DNA of 45,669 nt from Mucilaginibacter flavus. Lineage in GTDB: Bacteria; Bacteroidota; Bacteroidia; Sphingobacteriales; Sphingobacteriaceae. Each line of letters opens with the position of its first letter. The stretch's first letter is position 1. Below the pieces are notes generated by a model. It ran no database searches. It was not told where the DNA came from and worked only from the letters and a program-made list of their open reading frames with translations. Below, in pieces: positions 1-8,496 of this stretch. The stretch covers positions 12,052-57,720 of the forward strand of contig NZ_JAUFPS010000031.1 of NCBI RefSeq assembly GCF_030409315.1. The letters run 5' to 3'. The position numbers and the translations under genes are program-made.

Positions 1-32
1 AGTGTTCGTTTTAGCCGAATGCGAGTGGTTTG

Positions 33-200
33 AACGCTGGCTACGACTCACCCCGGCAACGCTTCGCTGGCCGACCCTCTCTCCGGCTAAAGCCGCATAG
101 AGGGTGAACCCCATTTTTTTGTTTTTTGCCCCTCTATGCGACGCAGTCGGAGAGAGGGGCAAACGGGCGTAGCCTCGTTGGGGTGAGTCGTTCCTTGGTT
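33..200 (+). repeat. Palindromic interspersed repeat, copy 1
   Basis: This is a long imperfect inverted repeat. The outer arms are CGACTCACCCC at 44-54 and GGGGTGAGTCG at 180-190. The inner arms are the CCCTCTCTCCGGC-type block near 93-117 and its complement near 139-160, around a T-rich centre. A second copy lies at 4382-4530 in the opposite orientation, including the GAACGCTGGCTA-type flank. No protein is encoded. It resembles a non-autonomous mobile or REP/MITE-like element; that class is inferred from the palindrome and the second copy. Confidence 0.75.
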
Positions 201-206
201 TGTTTA

Positions 207-262
207 CGTTATTTCCACTTTCAGAGTCCCCGGATTTTATAACTCAGAATGACAGGGTGGAG
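207..262. repeat. Partial copy of the dispersed repeat found at 40.8-41.4 kb
   Basis: The stretch TTTCCACTTTC...CCCCGGATTTTAT.ACTCA..ATGACAGGG closely matches the tail of the 292-bp tandem units at 40815-41396. It is a solitary fragment. From 263 to about 540 I see only AT-rich non-coding sequence with no convincing gene. Confidence 0.55.
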
Positions 263-542
263 AGGGCCATTTGGCTTCACGATCTACAGGCTTTAACACC
301 TTCTTGGATATTCAATTAACTCATTTGCCTCTATCTAACTAAATCAATCGCTCCAACCCCTTTCCCGACTTTTTGACTAATATCTCCGCATTGCAGACCT
401 TTCTTTGCTTTAACAAGCCATTTAATTTTACTCCTGATTATAAAACCAATTGCTGCCATAAAAAGGGCGTCCTCGCTAATCGGGAAACCTGCGCAGCCTG
501 AAAATTATTTAGAGTATACCAATACAGCTAAGTGAAATTGAT

Positions 543-569
543 TTTGCCTATCATAAATGATATGGCAAA
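543..569. promoter_or_regulatory. Palindromic operator candidate upstream of the acyl-CoA dehydrogenase
   Basis: A near-perfect palindrome lies 45-70 bases before the likely start codon at 614. The core TATCATAAATGATA (549-562) is flanked by TTTGCC (543-548) and GGCAAA (564-569), with a one-base asymmetry. The size and symmetry fit a dimeric repressor site such as a TetR- or GntR-type fatty-acid regulator. No regulator gene is present in the window, so the identity of any binder is inference. The site would lie inside the gene if translation began at 557, which argues for the 614 start. Confidence 0.4.
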
Positions 570-613
570 GTGAGTGCTTAAGAAGGATAAAACATAAAAT
601 TAAATACTTGTTT

Positions 614-2410
614 ATGAATGCCACTGAACCAATGAAAGCTATAAAAGGCGGGGAGTTTTTGATAAGGGAAACTGCCGCGGATAGTATTTTTATTCCCGAA
701 GAATGGAACGAAGAGCAATTGATGATTGCCGAAACATGTACCAATTTTTTGGCACAGCAGGTAACACCCAACCTGCAACGGATTGACGAGCAGGAAGAGG
801 GCCTGATGAAGCATTTGATGGATGAGGCAGGCGCGCTTGGTTTATTGGGCATATCCGTACCCGAAGAATTGGGCGGTTTTGGCAAAGATTTTAAAACCTC
901 CATGTTGGTTACCGAAAAACTTGGAGCCGGGCATTCATTTTCTGTGGCGTTTTCGGCACATACAGGTATAGGCACCATGCCCATATTATACTATGGTAAC
1001 GAGGCGCAAAAGCAAAAATATGTTCCCAAACTGGCAAGCGGTGAGTGGAAAGGAGCTTATTGCCTTACCGAACCTGCCGCAGGGTCTGATGCCAACTCGG
1101 GCAAAACCAGGGCAAAGCTTTCTGCCGATGGTAAGCATTACCTCATCACCGGCCAAAAAATGTGGATCACCAATGCGGGCTTCGCCGATGTATTTACTGT
1201 TTTTGCCAAAATAGATGAAGACGAAAACCTGAGCGCCTTTATTGTCGAAAAAGATTTTGAAGGCCTCTCCCTGAATACCGAAGAACATAAAATGGGCATT
1301 AAAGGAAGCTCGACCCGGCAGGTGTTTTTTAACGATTGCAAAGTACCGGTAGAAAACCTGCTTTCTGAACGTCAGAATGGATTTAAGATAGCGGTTAATA
1401 TCTTAAACTTGGGTCGTATAAAATTAGGCGGCGGCACCGTTGGTGCAAGTAAGGATGTGATTACCGCTTCGGTGCGTTACGCCAATGAGCGGGAGCAATT
1501 TGGGCGTGCTATTTCAAAATACGGTGCTATAAGATATAAATTGGCCCAACAGGCCATCCGCACCTATGCTTCAGAGTCGGCGGTGTACAGGGCCTGTCAA
1601 AACATGGAAGAGGCTACAGAAATGCTGATCGAATCTGGTCTTGATGAAACAAAAGCCAAATTAAAAGGCACCGAGCAATATGCTATAGAAGCAGCCATCC
1701 TTAAAGTGCATGCATCAGAAGTTTTGGATTATGTAACCGATGAAGGCGTACAGATTTACGGTGGCATGGGCTACAGCGCCGAGGCCCCTATGGATAGAGC
1801 CTATCGCGATTCCCGGATCAACCGGATATTTGAAGGCACTAATGAAATTAACCGCCTGCTAACGGTTGATATGATGCTTAAACGCGCCCTGAAAGGCGAA
1901 CTGGACCTGATGGGCCCCGCCCAAAAAGTAGCCGGTGAGTTAGTAAGCATTCCGGATTTTGGAGCGAACGATGACGATAACTTGTTTAGTAAAGAGAAAA
2001 AATACATCGCCAATTTTAAAAAAGCCATCTTGATGGTTGCGGGGGCCGCTGTTCAAAAGCTAATGGCGCAATTGGGTAAAGAGCAGGAAGTGCTGATGAA
2101 CCTGGCCGATATGCTGATAGAACTTTACGTGAGCGAATCATTGCAATTACGGGTAGAAAAATTGGTGAGTTTAAGGGGCGAGGATGCCTGTAAAGAGCAG
2201 CTGGATATAATGCGTGTTTACATTAACGACGCGGCCGAACATTTGGCAAAATCTGGTAGGGAGGCATTAAACTCATTTGCCGAAGGCGACGAACGCCGCA
2301 TGATGCTGATGGGCCTTAAACGCTTCACTAAAACCGAAGATTTTAATACCACTCAGGCCCGTAGAAACATTGCTGCAAAGTTGATTGCGGAAAATAAATA
2401 CTGTTTTTAG
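614..2410 (+). CDS. Acyl-CoA dehydrogenase, very-long-chain (FadE/VLCAD-like) type
   Basis: It catalyses the first step of beta-oxidation, FAD-dependent oxidation of acyl-CoA to trans-2-enoyl-CoA, passing electrons to ETF. From the ATG at 614 the protein has 598 residues, longer than the ~380 of short- and medium-chain enzymes; a C-terminal extension of about 150 residues is the VLCAD/ACAD9 pattern. Visible motifs are YCLTEPAAGSDA and WITNAG (FAD and substrate binding) and RIFEGTNEINR, whose Glu (about residue 407) is the catalytic base. The frame is open back to 557, but 614 is chosen because homologues, as I recall them, begin shortly before the KGGEFLI motif and because the earlier start would cover the palindromic site. 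The etfB and etfA genes follow, which are its electron acceptors. Confidence 0.93.
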   Translation: MNATEPMKAIKGGEFLIRETAADSIFIPEEWNEEQLMIAETCTNFLAQQVTPNLQRIDEQEEGLMKHLMDEAGALGLLGISVPEELGGFGKDFKTSMLVTEKLGAGHSFSVAFSAHTGIGTMPILYYGNEAQKQKYVPKLASGEWKGAYCLTEPAAGSDANSGKTRAKLSADGKHYLITGQKMWITNAGFADVFTVFAKIDEDENLSAFIVEKDFEGLSLNTEEHKMGIKGSSTRQVFFNDCKVPVENLLSERQNGFKIAVNILNLGRIKLGGGTVGASKDVITASVRYANEREQFGRAISKYGAIRYKLAQQAIRTYASESAVYRACQNMEEATEMLIESGLDETKAKLKGTEQYAIEAAILKVHASEVLDYVTDEGVQIYGGMGYSAEAPMDRAYRDSRINRIFEGTNEINRLLTVDMMLKRALKGELDLMGPAQKVAGELVSIPDFGANDDDNLFSKEKKYIANFKKAILMVAGAAVQKLMAQLGKEQEVLMNLADMLIELYVSESLQLRVEKLVSLRGEDACKEQLDIMRVYINDAAEHLAKSGREALNSFAEGDERRMMLMGLKRFTKTEDFNTTQARRNIAAKLIAENKYCF

Positions 2411-2477
2411 CCAATTAGCAATCTATTTAAGATCGACACCTCCATTTTAATGCCGGGAGGACTGATAAGTGGGCGAA

Positions 2478-2510
2478 AGACTTACGAAGTTTTTAAAACT
2501 TCGTAAGTCT
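2478..2510. terminator. Perfect 16-bp-arm hairpin between acyl-CoA dehydrogenase and etfB
   Basis: The arms AGACTTACGAAGTTTT and AAAACTTCGTAAGTCT are exact complements separated by one T. The A/T-rich inner arms would give U-runs on both strands, so it could act as a bidirectional terminator or attenuator. Almost the same 33-base sequence recurs at 35403-35435, so it is also a dispersed repeat. Confidence 0.6.
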
Positions 2511-2538
2511 CATGTTTATAACATCAACCTAAAAAATA

Positions 2539-3282
2539 ATGAAAATATTAGTGTGTATAAGCCAGGTGCCGGATACCAGCACCAAAATTGTGCTTAAAAA
2601 TAATGACACCTCGGTTAATGGTGATGGGGTTACCTATATCATTAACCCATATGATGAATGGTATGCCCTGGTGAGGGCCATCGAACTAAAAGAAAAAGGA
2701 ATAGCCAGCGACATTCATTTGATAACAGTAGGCAAGGCAAATGTGGAGCCGGTGATCAGGAAGGCCCTTTCCCTGGGCGGTGATGAAGCTATCCGCATTG
2801 ATGCCGATAGCAATGACGCCTATGAAACCGCCGGTTATATAGCAGCATACGCCGCGCAGGTTGGTTATGACTTGATTTTATGCGGCAAGGAATCTATAGA
2901 TTATAATAACGGCATTACCGGAACCATGTTAGCCGGTATGTTGGACATGGATTACATTGGTTTTGCAACCGATATCCAGGTTGAAGCAGGCGTGGCTGTT
3001 GTAAAGCGCGAAGTGGAGGGCGGCGAAGAAACGGATCAATGTAATTTGCCCCTGGTTATATCCTGCCAAAAAGGTATAGCCGAAGCGCGTATACCAAATA
3101 TGCGTGGCATTATGGCCGCCCGCACACGGCCTTTAAAAGTAGTAGAGCCATCTAAAATAGCTGCTTTAACAGCGATATTATCCTATGAATTGCCGCCCGC
3201 TAAGGCCGGTATAAAAATGATTAGTCCGGATGATATGGATCAGCTGGTGGATCTATTGCACACTGAGGCCCGGGTTATTTAA
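2539..3282 (+). CDS. etfB: Electron transfer flavoprotein beta subunit
   Basis: This is the small subunit (247 residues) of the heterodimeric ETF that takes electrons from acyl-CoA dehydrogenases. The N-terminus MKILVCISQVPDT is the family signature. The ETF-beta AMP/FAD-binding region shows as DLILCGKESIDYNNG (about residues 113-127), and the RIPNMRGIMAARTRPL segment corresponds to the recognition-loop region. Length is normal for the family. It precedes etfA by 60 bases and follows an acyl-CoA dehydrogenase, the usual functional context. Confidence 0.95.
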   Translation: MKILVCISQVPDTSTKIVLKNNDTSVNGDGVTYIINPYDEWYALVRAIELKEKGIASDIHLITVGKANVEPVIRKALSLGGDEAIRIDADSNDAYETAGYIAAYAAQVGYDLILCGKESIDYNNGITGTMLAGMLDMDYIGFATDIQVEAGVAVVKREVEGGEETDQCNLPLVISCQKGIAEARIPNMRGIMAARTRPLKVVEPSKIAALTAILSYELPPAKAGIKMISPDDMDQLVDLLHTEARVI

Positions 3283-3342
3283 TATCAATTTTATTGCCCA
3301 TGGCATCTGCACGCGGGCTCATCTTAATTAAAAACACACAAC

Positions 3343-4320
3343 ATGTCTGTAATAGTATTGGTAGAACATACCGGGGGAATTATAAAAAAGAAAAACTTTG
3401 AGGCGGTACAATATGCCGCGCAAATAGCTAAAAAAACGGCCACTACGTTAACCGCTGTTGTTTTGGGCAACGCTACTAATGCAGAAATGGAAGGGCTTGG
3501 CGCATATGGCGCTCAAAAAGTGCTGCATGTGGCCGATACCCGCTTAAACGACTTACACGCCCGGGCATATTGCAAAGCGTTATTAGCCGCCGCCGAAAAA
3601 GAAAAAAGCAAAATAATTATAACCCTGCATGATATTAGTGGCCGTACGGTAGCGCCACGGGTGGCCGTACAACTAAAAGCGGGTATAGTAGCTGGCGCGC
3701 TTTCAATCCCCGACCTGGAAAAAGGCTTTGTGATTAAAAAAGCCGTGTTTTCGGGCAAGGCATTCGCTTATGTGAATATTTTGAGTGATGTAAAGGTAAT
3801 TATGCTGATGCCTAACGCCTTCCCGGCTGTTAAAGCCGAAGGTAAAGCTGTGGTAGAACAACTGGCCGTTAGCTTTGATGAAAAAGATTTTGGTGTAAAA
3901 GTTAAATCGATAGATAAAGTTACCGGAGAGGTATCACTTGCCGATGCCGAACTGGTAGTATCCGGTGGCCGCGGTATGAAAGGCCCCGAAAACTGGGGCA
4001 TACTGGAAGATCTGGCAAAAGAGTTAGGTGCCGCCACAGCCTGCTCGCGTCCGGTAGCCGATTCGCATTGGCGACCGCATCATGAGCATGTGGGTCAAAC
4101 AGGTGGTACCGTGCGCCCCAATTTGTATATAGCTGTGGGCATATCGGGGGCCATACAGCATCTGGCCGGGGTTAACGGATCAAAAACTATTGTGGTTATC
4201 AACAAAGATCCAGAAGCTCCGTTTTTTAAAGCCGCCAATTATGGTATTGTGGGCGATGCGATGGAGGTTTTACCAAGATTAACTGCGGCTGTGAGGAAGT
4301 TTAAGGAACAGCATAAATAA
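3343..4320 (+). CDS. etfA: Electron transfer flavoprotein alpha subunit
   Basis: This is the large ETF subunit (325 residues), which carries the redox-active FAD. The C-terminal FAD domain is clear: [14 protein letters not shown] (about residue 206), [20 protein letters not shown], then [15 protein letters not shown] and [10 protein letters not shown]. The N-terminal domain starts [12 protein letters not shown], as expected. It is cotranscribed with etfB. The palindromic repeat copy 2 begins about 60 bases after the stop, so the acyl-CoA dehydrogenase-ETF trio is bracketed by repeat copies. Confidence 0.95.
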   Translation: MSVIVLVEHTGGIIKKKNFEAVQYAAQIAKKTATTLTAVVLGNATNAEMEGLGAYGAQKVLHVADTRLNDLHARAYCKALLAAAEKEKSKIIITLHDISGRTVAPRVAVQLKAGIVAGALSIPDLEKGFVIKKAVFSGKAFAYVNILSDVKVIMLMPNAFPAVKAEGKAVVEQLAVSFDEKDFGVKVKSIDKVTGEVSLADAELVVSGGRGMKGPENWGILEDLAKELGAATACSRPVADSHWRPHHEHVGQTGGTVRPNLYIAVGISGAIQHLAGVNGSKTIVVINKDPEAPFFKAANYGIVGDAMEVLPRLTAAVRKFKEQHK

Positions 4321-4381
4321 TAAGTGAGGGTTAAAAAGAGTTGTTGCGGTGAAGGTCGAAATGACGTAAACAGGGTGTAGA

Positions 4382-4530
4382 CGACTCACCCCGACGAGGC
4401 TACGCCCGTCTTCCCCTCTCTCCGGCTGCGCCGCATAGAGGGGACAGAAAAGTTTTTTTAACCCTCTATGCGGCGCAGCCGGAGAGAGGGTGGTCCAGCG
4501 AAGCGTAGACCGGGTGAGTCGTAGCCGGCG
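4382..4530 (-). repeat. Palindromic interspersed repeat, copy 2 (inverted relative to copy 1)
   Basis: The outer arms are CGACTCACCCC at 4382-4392 and GGGTGAGTCG ending at 4521. The inner arms CCCTCTCTCCGGCTGCGCC and its complement surround a T-run. Read on the minus strand it aligns with 33-190. It fills the otherwise gene-free gap 4321-4628 between etfA and the thioesterase. Confidence 0.75.
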
Positions 4531-4628
4531 TTCTTGCGAATGTTTAAGCGTCGCACATTAATGATGAGTGAAAATGTGGTCGGTAATCGTCGTCGAATAA
4601 AATTTAAACAGGCTCTAAATCAATATTT

Positions 4629-5078
4629 ATGGAATATTTTTATGAAGGCCAGGTACTATGGTCGCAAATAGACTCCAACCAGCATATGAGGCACTCCGCC
4701 TATGCCGATTTTGCCGCGCAGGCACGCATCACCATGCTCGAAAGCCTTGGGTTAAAACTGCCCACACTTTATCAATATAAAATTGGCCCTGTATTGTTCA
4801 GGGAAGAACTGATTTACCTGCGCGAGATAGGGATGAACGAAAATATAAAGATCACCTGCGAACTCATCAGATCGCGGCCCGATGGTTCCCGCTGGGCTAT
4901 TAGGCATGAGTTGTACCGGGGCGATGGCGTTAAGGCTGCCATCATCAATGCCGAAGGTTCATGGATTGATATGGAAAAACGCAAACTGGCCATATTACCC
5001 ACAGCATTAAGCCAAAGGTTTATGAAAGCCCCCAAGAGCAGCGACTACATAGAAGAAGATAACACTCCCCAAAATTAA
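4629..5078 (+). CDS. Acyl-CoA thioesterase, hotdog fold (YbgC/4-HBT-like)
   Basis: A 149-residue single hotdog-domain protein that would hydrolyse acyl-CoA thioesters in the cytoplasm. The N-terminal motif WSQIDSNQHMRHSAYADF (about residues 11-28) matches the D-x-N-x-H-M/V signature of the 4-hydroxybenzoyl-CoA thioesterase family; the Asp is the expected catalytic residue. It lies 9 bases before the acyl-CoA-binding protein gene and within the beta-oxidation region, so a role in setting the free CoA/acyl-CoA balance is plausible. Substrate chain length cannot be told from sequence. Confidence 0.82.
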   Translation: MEYFYEGQVLWSQIDSNQHMRHSAYADFAAQARITMLESLGLKLPTLYQYKIGPVLFREELIYLREIGMNENIKITCELIRSRPDGSRWAIRHELYRGDGVKAAIINAEGSWIDMEKRKLAILPTALSQRFMKAPKSSDYIEEDNTPQN

Positions 5079-5087
5079 AAACCAACA

Positions 5088-5357
5088 ATGAGCGATTTAA
5101 AAGAAACCTTTGAAAAAGCGGTTGCAGATAGTAAGCTACTTCCTTCAAAACCAGATAATGAAACTTTATTACGCCTGTACAGCCTATATAAACAGGCAAC
5201 AGAGGGTGATATCAATACAGATACCCCGCCGGGCATGTTTGATTTTGTGGCCAAAGCAAAGTATGATTCCTGGTTAAAACTAAAGGGCGTAACTGCCGAT
5301 GATGCTATGGAGCAATATGTTCAGTTGGTAACAATACTATCAGCCAAAAACAGTTAA
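5088..5357 (+). CDS. Acyl-CoA-binding protein (ACBP)
   Basis: An 89-residue protein of the four-helix ACBP family, the normal length. Key motifs are LLRLYSLYKQATEGD (about residues 26-40, acyl-CoA contacts Tyr and Lys) and AKAKYDSWLKLKG (about residues 56-68). It binds long-chain acyl-CoA esters and buffers or delivers them to enzymes. The gene follows the thioesterase with a 9-base gap, implying cotranslation. Confidence 0.93.
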   Translation: MSDLKETFEKAVADSKLLPSKPDNETLLRLYSLYKQATEGDINTDTPPGMFDFVAKAKYDSWLKLKGVTADDAMEQYVQLVTILSAKNS

Positions 5358-5464
5358 ATTAATATCCGAAATATTGACAAATGTTTCCGCCGTTTTAACC
5401 TTTGCAATATGCTGCATAAACAGATATTTGTTACTATAAACCAACCGGCAATTACCGGGAATAA

Positions 5465-5484
5465 ATTATAAACCATTTTATAAT
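5465..5484. repeat. Small AT-rich inverted repeat
   Basis: ATTATAAA (5465-5472) and TTTATAAT (5477-5484) are exact complements around CCAT. It lies in the 250-base spacer between the ACBP gene and the DUF2147 gene and could be a weak terminator or binding site; nothing else in that spacer stands out. Confidence 0.3.
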
Positions 5485-5607
5485 TCTGCCTGTCCTGTTT
5501 TTAAAATGATGCCTGCTTATAGCTGGAATGGCCATTTGGCGATTCTGCAAAGCGGCTAATTAGTTCAAAAAAAGAAAGGGATTTTTATAAAAACAATACC
5601 TAAAGCA

Positions 5608-6060
5608 ATGTTTGTATCCATAAAACAACCCGCTCGTTTTGTATTGATGCTGCTATTTGCGGTATCTGTAAGTATATGCGCAAAAGCGCAAACAGATAAA
5701 ATTGAAGGCCAGTGGTACAATGATGTTAAAAGCGCCAAAATATTGATCACCAAAGATGCCGATAACAAGTTTAATGGTAAAGTGGTATGGCTAAAAGAAC
5801 CCTTAAAAAACGGCAAACCCAAAGTTGATGAGTTGAATGCCGACGAAAAATTGCGTACCAGGCCAAGACTGGGCCTGCCTGTATTGGCCGGCTTTGTAAA
5901 AGACGGCGACGATAAATACACCGGTGGAACAATTTATGATCCCAATAACGGCAAAACGTACTCTTGCAAAATAACTTATAAAGGCAAAACCCTCGATATA
6001 CGGGGCTATATAGGCATTTCGCTTTTTGGGCGCACCACTACCTGGTCGCGGGCCGAGTAA
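5608..6060 (+). CDS. DUF2147 domain protein, exported
   Basis: A 150-residue protein with an N-terminal signal peptide (hydrophobic VLMLLFAVSVSICAKA, cleavage expected near residue 26 before QTDK). The mature part, beginning IEGQWYNDVKSAKI, is the DUF2147 fold, a small lipocalin-like beta barrel of unknown role. The motif RTRPRLGLPVL and the C-terminal RGYIGISLFGRTTTW are typical of the family. It sits between ACBP and the multifunctional enzyme, with only 27 bases to the latter, so it may be cotranscribed; a link with fatty-acid uptake or the envelope is speculation. Confidence 0.82.
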   Translation: MFVSIKQPARFVLMLLFAVSVSICAKAQTDKIEGQWYNDVKSAKILITKDADNKFNGKVVWLKEPLKNGKPKVDELNADEKLRTRPRLGLPVLAGFVKDGDDKYTGGTIYDPNNGKTYSCKITYKGKTLDIRGYIGISLFGRTTTWSRAE

Positions 6061-6087
6061 TAAAACATATATAAACAAGCTTTACTG

Positions 6088-8469
6088 ATGGATGCTAAAC
6101 GAATTATAAAAAAAGTAGCAGTATTAGGGTCGGGCGTTATGGGAAGCCGGATAGCCTGCCATTTCGCTAATATCGGCATACAGGTGCTGCTGCTGGATAT
6201 TGTACCCAAAGATGCCCCTGCCGGTGATAAAAAACTACGCAATAAAATTGTGAACGACGCGCTTGATTTTGCTGTAAAATCAAATCCATCGCCCCTTTAT
6301 CTTAAATCATTTGCCAAACGCATTACCACGGGCAACTTTAGTGATGATATGCCCAAAATTGCCGATTGCGATTGGGTGATTGAAGTGGTAGTTGAACGGC
6401 TGGATATTAAGCGCGAAGTATTTGATACGGTAGAAAAATATAGAAAACCGGGTACGCTTATCACCTCCAACACATCGGGTATTCCCATCCACTTAATGGC
6501 AGAGGGCCGGAGCGACGATTTCAAACAGCATTTTTGTGGCAGCCATTTTTTTAACCCGCCCCGGTATTTAAAACTATTGGAAATCATCCCCATCAAAGAA
6601 ACGCTCACTGCTGTAGTTGATTTTTTGATGGATTTTGGCGGTAAGTACCTGGGGAAAACCACGGTTTTAGCCAAAGACACCCCTGCATTTATCGGTAACC
6701 GTATCGGGGTGTTCAGCATTATGAGCGTACTGCATTACGTACAGAAAACCGGGATGACGGTTGAAGAGGTTGATAAACTAACCGGACCGGTAATAGGTCA
6801 CCCTAAATCGGCAACCTTCCGTACCAATGATGTGGTTGGGTTAGATACCATGGTACACGTTGCCAATGGCCTTTACAAAAACGCCCCGGATGATGAAGCC
6901 CGGGAATTATTCAACATTCCATCATTTGTTGATGAAATGGTAAAAAACAATTGGCTGGGCAGCAAAACCAACCAGGGTTTTTACAAAAAAGAAAAGGTAG
7001 ATGGCGTAAACCAGTTTTACGCGCTCGATTTAAAAACGCTGGAATACAAACCTTCCCAAAAAGTAAAATTCGCATCGTTAGAAACCACCAAGGCGGTTGA
7101 TAGCCTTGCGGCCCGGTTAAAGATCTTATTCGCGGCAAAGGACCGCGCCGGCGATTTTTATCGTGCTACTTTTTATGAATTGTTTGCCTACGCCAGCAAC
7201 CGCATCCCCGAAATTGCCGATGAGCTTTACAAAATAGATGCCGCTACCTGCGCCGGTTTTGGCTGGGAGATGGGGCCCTTTCAAAAATGGGATGCTCTGG
7301 GTGTTGCAGATACGGTAAAAGCCATGGAAGCAGCGGGCAATAAACCAGCCCAATGGGTTTATGATATGCTTGCCACAGGTGCCGCAGGTTTTTATAAAAT
7401 TGAGGACGGCAAGCGCCTGTATTATGATATTCCATTTAAAAGTTATAAGATAATTCCCGGTACCGAGAGTTTTATCCTGCTGGATAATATCCGCGCCACA
7501 AACACGGTATGGAAAAACAGTGGCACTACCATTACCGATATAGGCGATGGTATTTTAAACCTGGAGTTTCATACCAAAATGAACACTATAGGTGGCGAAG
7601 TAATTGAAGGCATCAACAAAGCCATAACCCTTGCCGAAACCGGTTATAAAGGGCTGGTGATATCAAACGAGGGAGCCAATTTTAGTGCGGGTGCTAATGT
7701 AGGCATGATATTCATGATGGCCGTTGAGCAGGAATTTGATGAACTGAATATGGTGATCAAAGCTTTTCAAAATACCATGATGCGCATACGGTACTCATCC
7801 ATCCCGATTGTAATTGCGCCCCACCAGATGGCTTTAGGCGGCGGCTGCGAAATGTGCCTGCATGCCGATAAAGTAGTTGCCCATGCCGAGTTATACATGG
7901 GCCTGGTTGAGTTTGGCGTTGGCCTGATACCTGGCGGTGGTGGTACCAAAGAGTTTGCCCTGAGGCTGTCAGATGAACTACAGGATGGTGATGTTGAACT
8001 GAATAATTTCAGGGATAGGTTTTTAACCATCGGTCAGGCTAAGGTATCTACATCGGCCTATGAGGCTTTTGAGTTGGGCTACCTTAAAAAAGGCAGGGAC
8101 GTGGTAGTGGTATCACGCGATAGGTTACTTGCCGAAGCCAAACAACAATGCCTGCAAATGGCAAATGAGGTGTACATACAACCCATCCCGCGCAGCGATA
8201 TCAGGGTGCTGGGCAAGCAAGCCCTGGGACTGGGTTATGTAGGTGCCAATACTATGTACAGCGGTAATTACATTAGTGAGCATGATGTTAAAATATCCCA
8301 GAAACTGGCCTACGTGCTTTCCGGGGGCGATCTGTCCCAACCCTCGATAGTGAACGAGGAATATTTGCTGGGGCTGGAGCGCGAGGCTTTTATTTCGCTT
8401 TGCACCGAAAAGAAAACGCTTGAACGCATCCAGTCTATTTTAACCGGCGGCAGAGTGTTAAGAAACTAA
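6088..8469 (+). CDS. Fused 3-hydroxyacyl-CoA dehydrogenase / enoyl-CoA hydratase (FadB/FadN-like)
   Basis: A 793-residue bifunctional enzyme for steps two and three of beta-oxidation. Domain order is dehydrogenase first, hydratase last, as in Bacillus FadN and the reverse of E. coli FadB. The NAD-binding Rossmann motif VLGSGVMGSRIA has Gly14, Gly16 and Gly19. The dehydrogenase catalytic His lies in GSHFFNPPRYLKLLE (about residues 152-166). The hydratase domain (from about residue 480) has oxyanion-hole ANFSAGANVG and both catalytic glutamates, in GGGCEMCLH and GLVEFGVGLIPGGGG. Thiolase follows after 27 bases, giving a complete oxidation cycle. Confidence 0.94.
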   Translation: MDAKRIIKKVAVLGSGVMGSRIACHFANIGIQVLLLDIVPKDAPAGDKKLRNKIVNDALDFAVKSNPSPLYLKSFAKRITTGNFSDDMPKIADCDWVIEVVVERLDIKREVFDTVEKYRKPGTLITSNTSGIPIHLMAEGRSDDFKQHFCGSHFFNPPRYLKLLEIIPIKETLTAVVDFLMDFGGKYLGKTTVLAKDTPAFIGNRIGVFSIMSVLHYVQKTGMTVEEVDKLTGPVIGHPKSATFRTNDVVGLDTMVHVANGLYKNAPDDEARELFNIPSFVDEMVKNNWLGSKTNQGFYKKEKVDGVNQFYALDLKTLEYKPSQKVKFASLETTKAVDSLAARLKILFAAKDRAGDFYRATFYELFAYASNRIPEIADELYKIDAATCAGFGWEMGPFQKWDALGVADTVKAMEAAGNKPAQWVYDMLATGAAGFYKIEDGKRLYYDIPFKSYKIIPGTESFILLDNIRATNTVWKNSGTTITDIGDGILNLEFHTKMNTIGGEVIEGINKAITLAETGYKGLVISNEGANFSAGANVGMIFMMAVEQEFDELNMVIKAFQNTMMRIRYSSIPIVIAPHQMALGGGCEMCLHADKVVAHAELYMGLVEFGVGLIPGGGGTKEFALRLSDELQDGDVELNNFRDRFLTIGQAKVSTSAYEAFELGYLKKGRDVVVVSRDRLLAEAKQQCLQMANEVYIQPIPRSDIRVLGKQALGLGYVGANTMYSGNYISEHDVKISQKLAYVLSGGDLSQPSIVNEEYLLGLEREAFISLCTEKKTLERIQSILTGGRVLRN

Positions 8470-8496
8470 GTTTGATACCTATAAATCTAATATAAA

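Noticed and set aside
557..613. Upstream ATG for the acyl-CoA dehydrogenase
   Set aside because: The extra 19 residues are atypical for the family and would place a palindromic operator inside the gene; 614 is preferred.
505..984. 159-codon minus-strand open frame over the start of the acyl-CoA dehydrogenase
   Set aside because: It lies opposite a clearly conserved enzyme, has no recognisable domain and low-complexity Ser-rich composition; it is a shadow.
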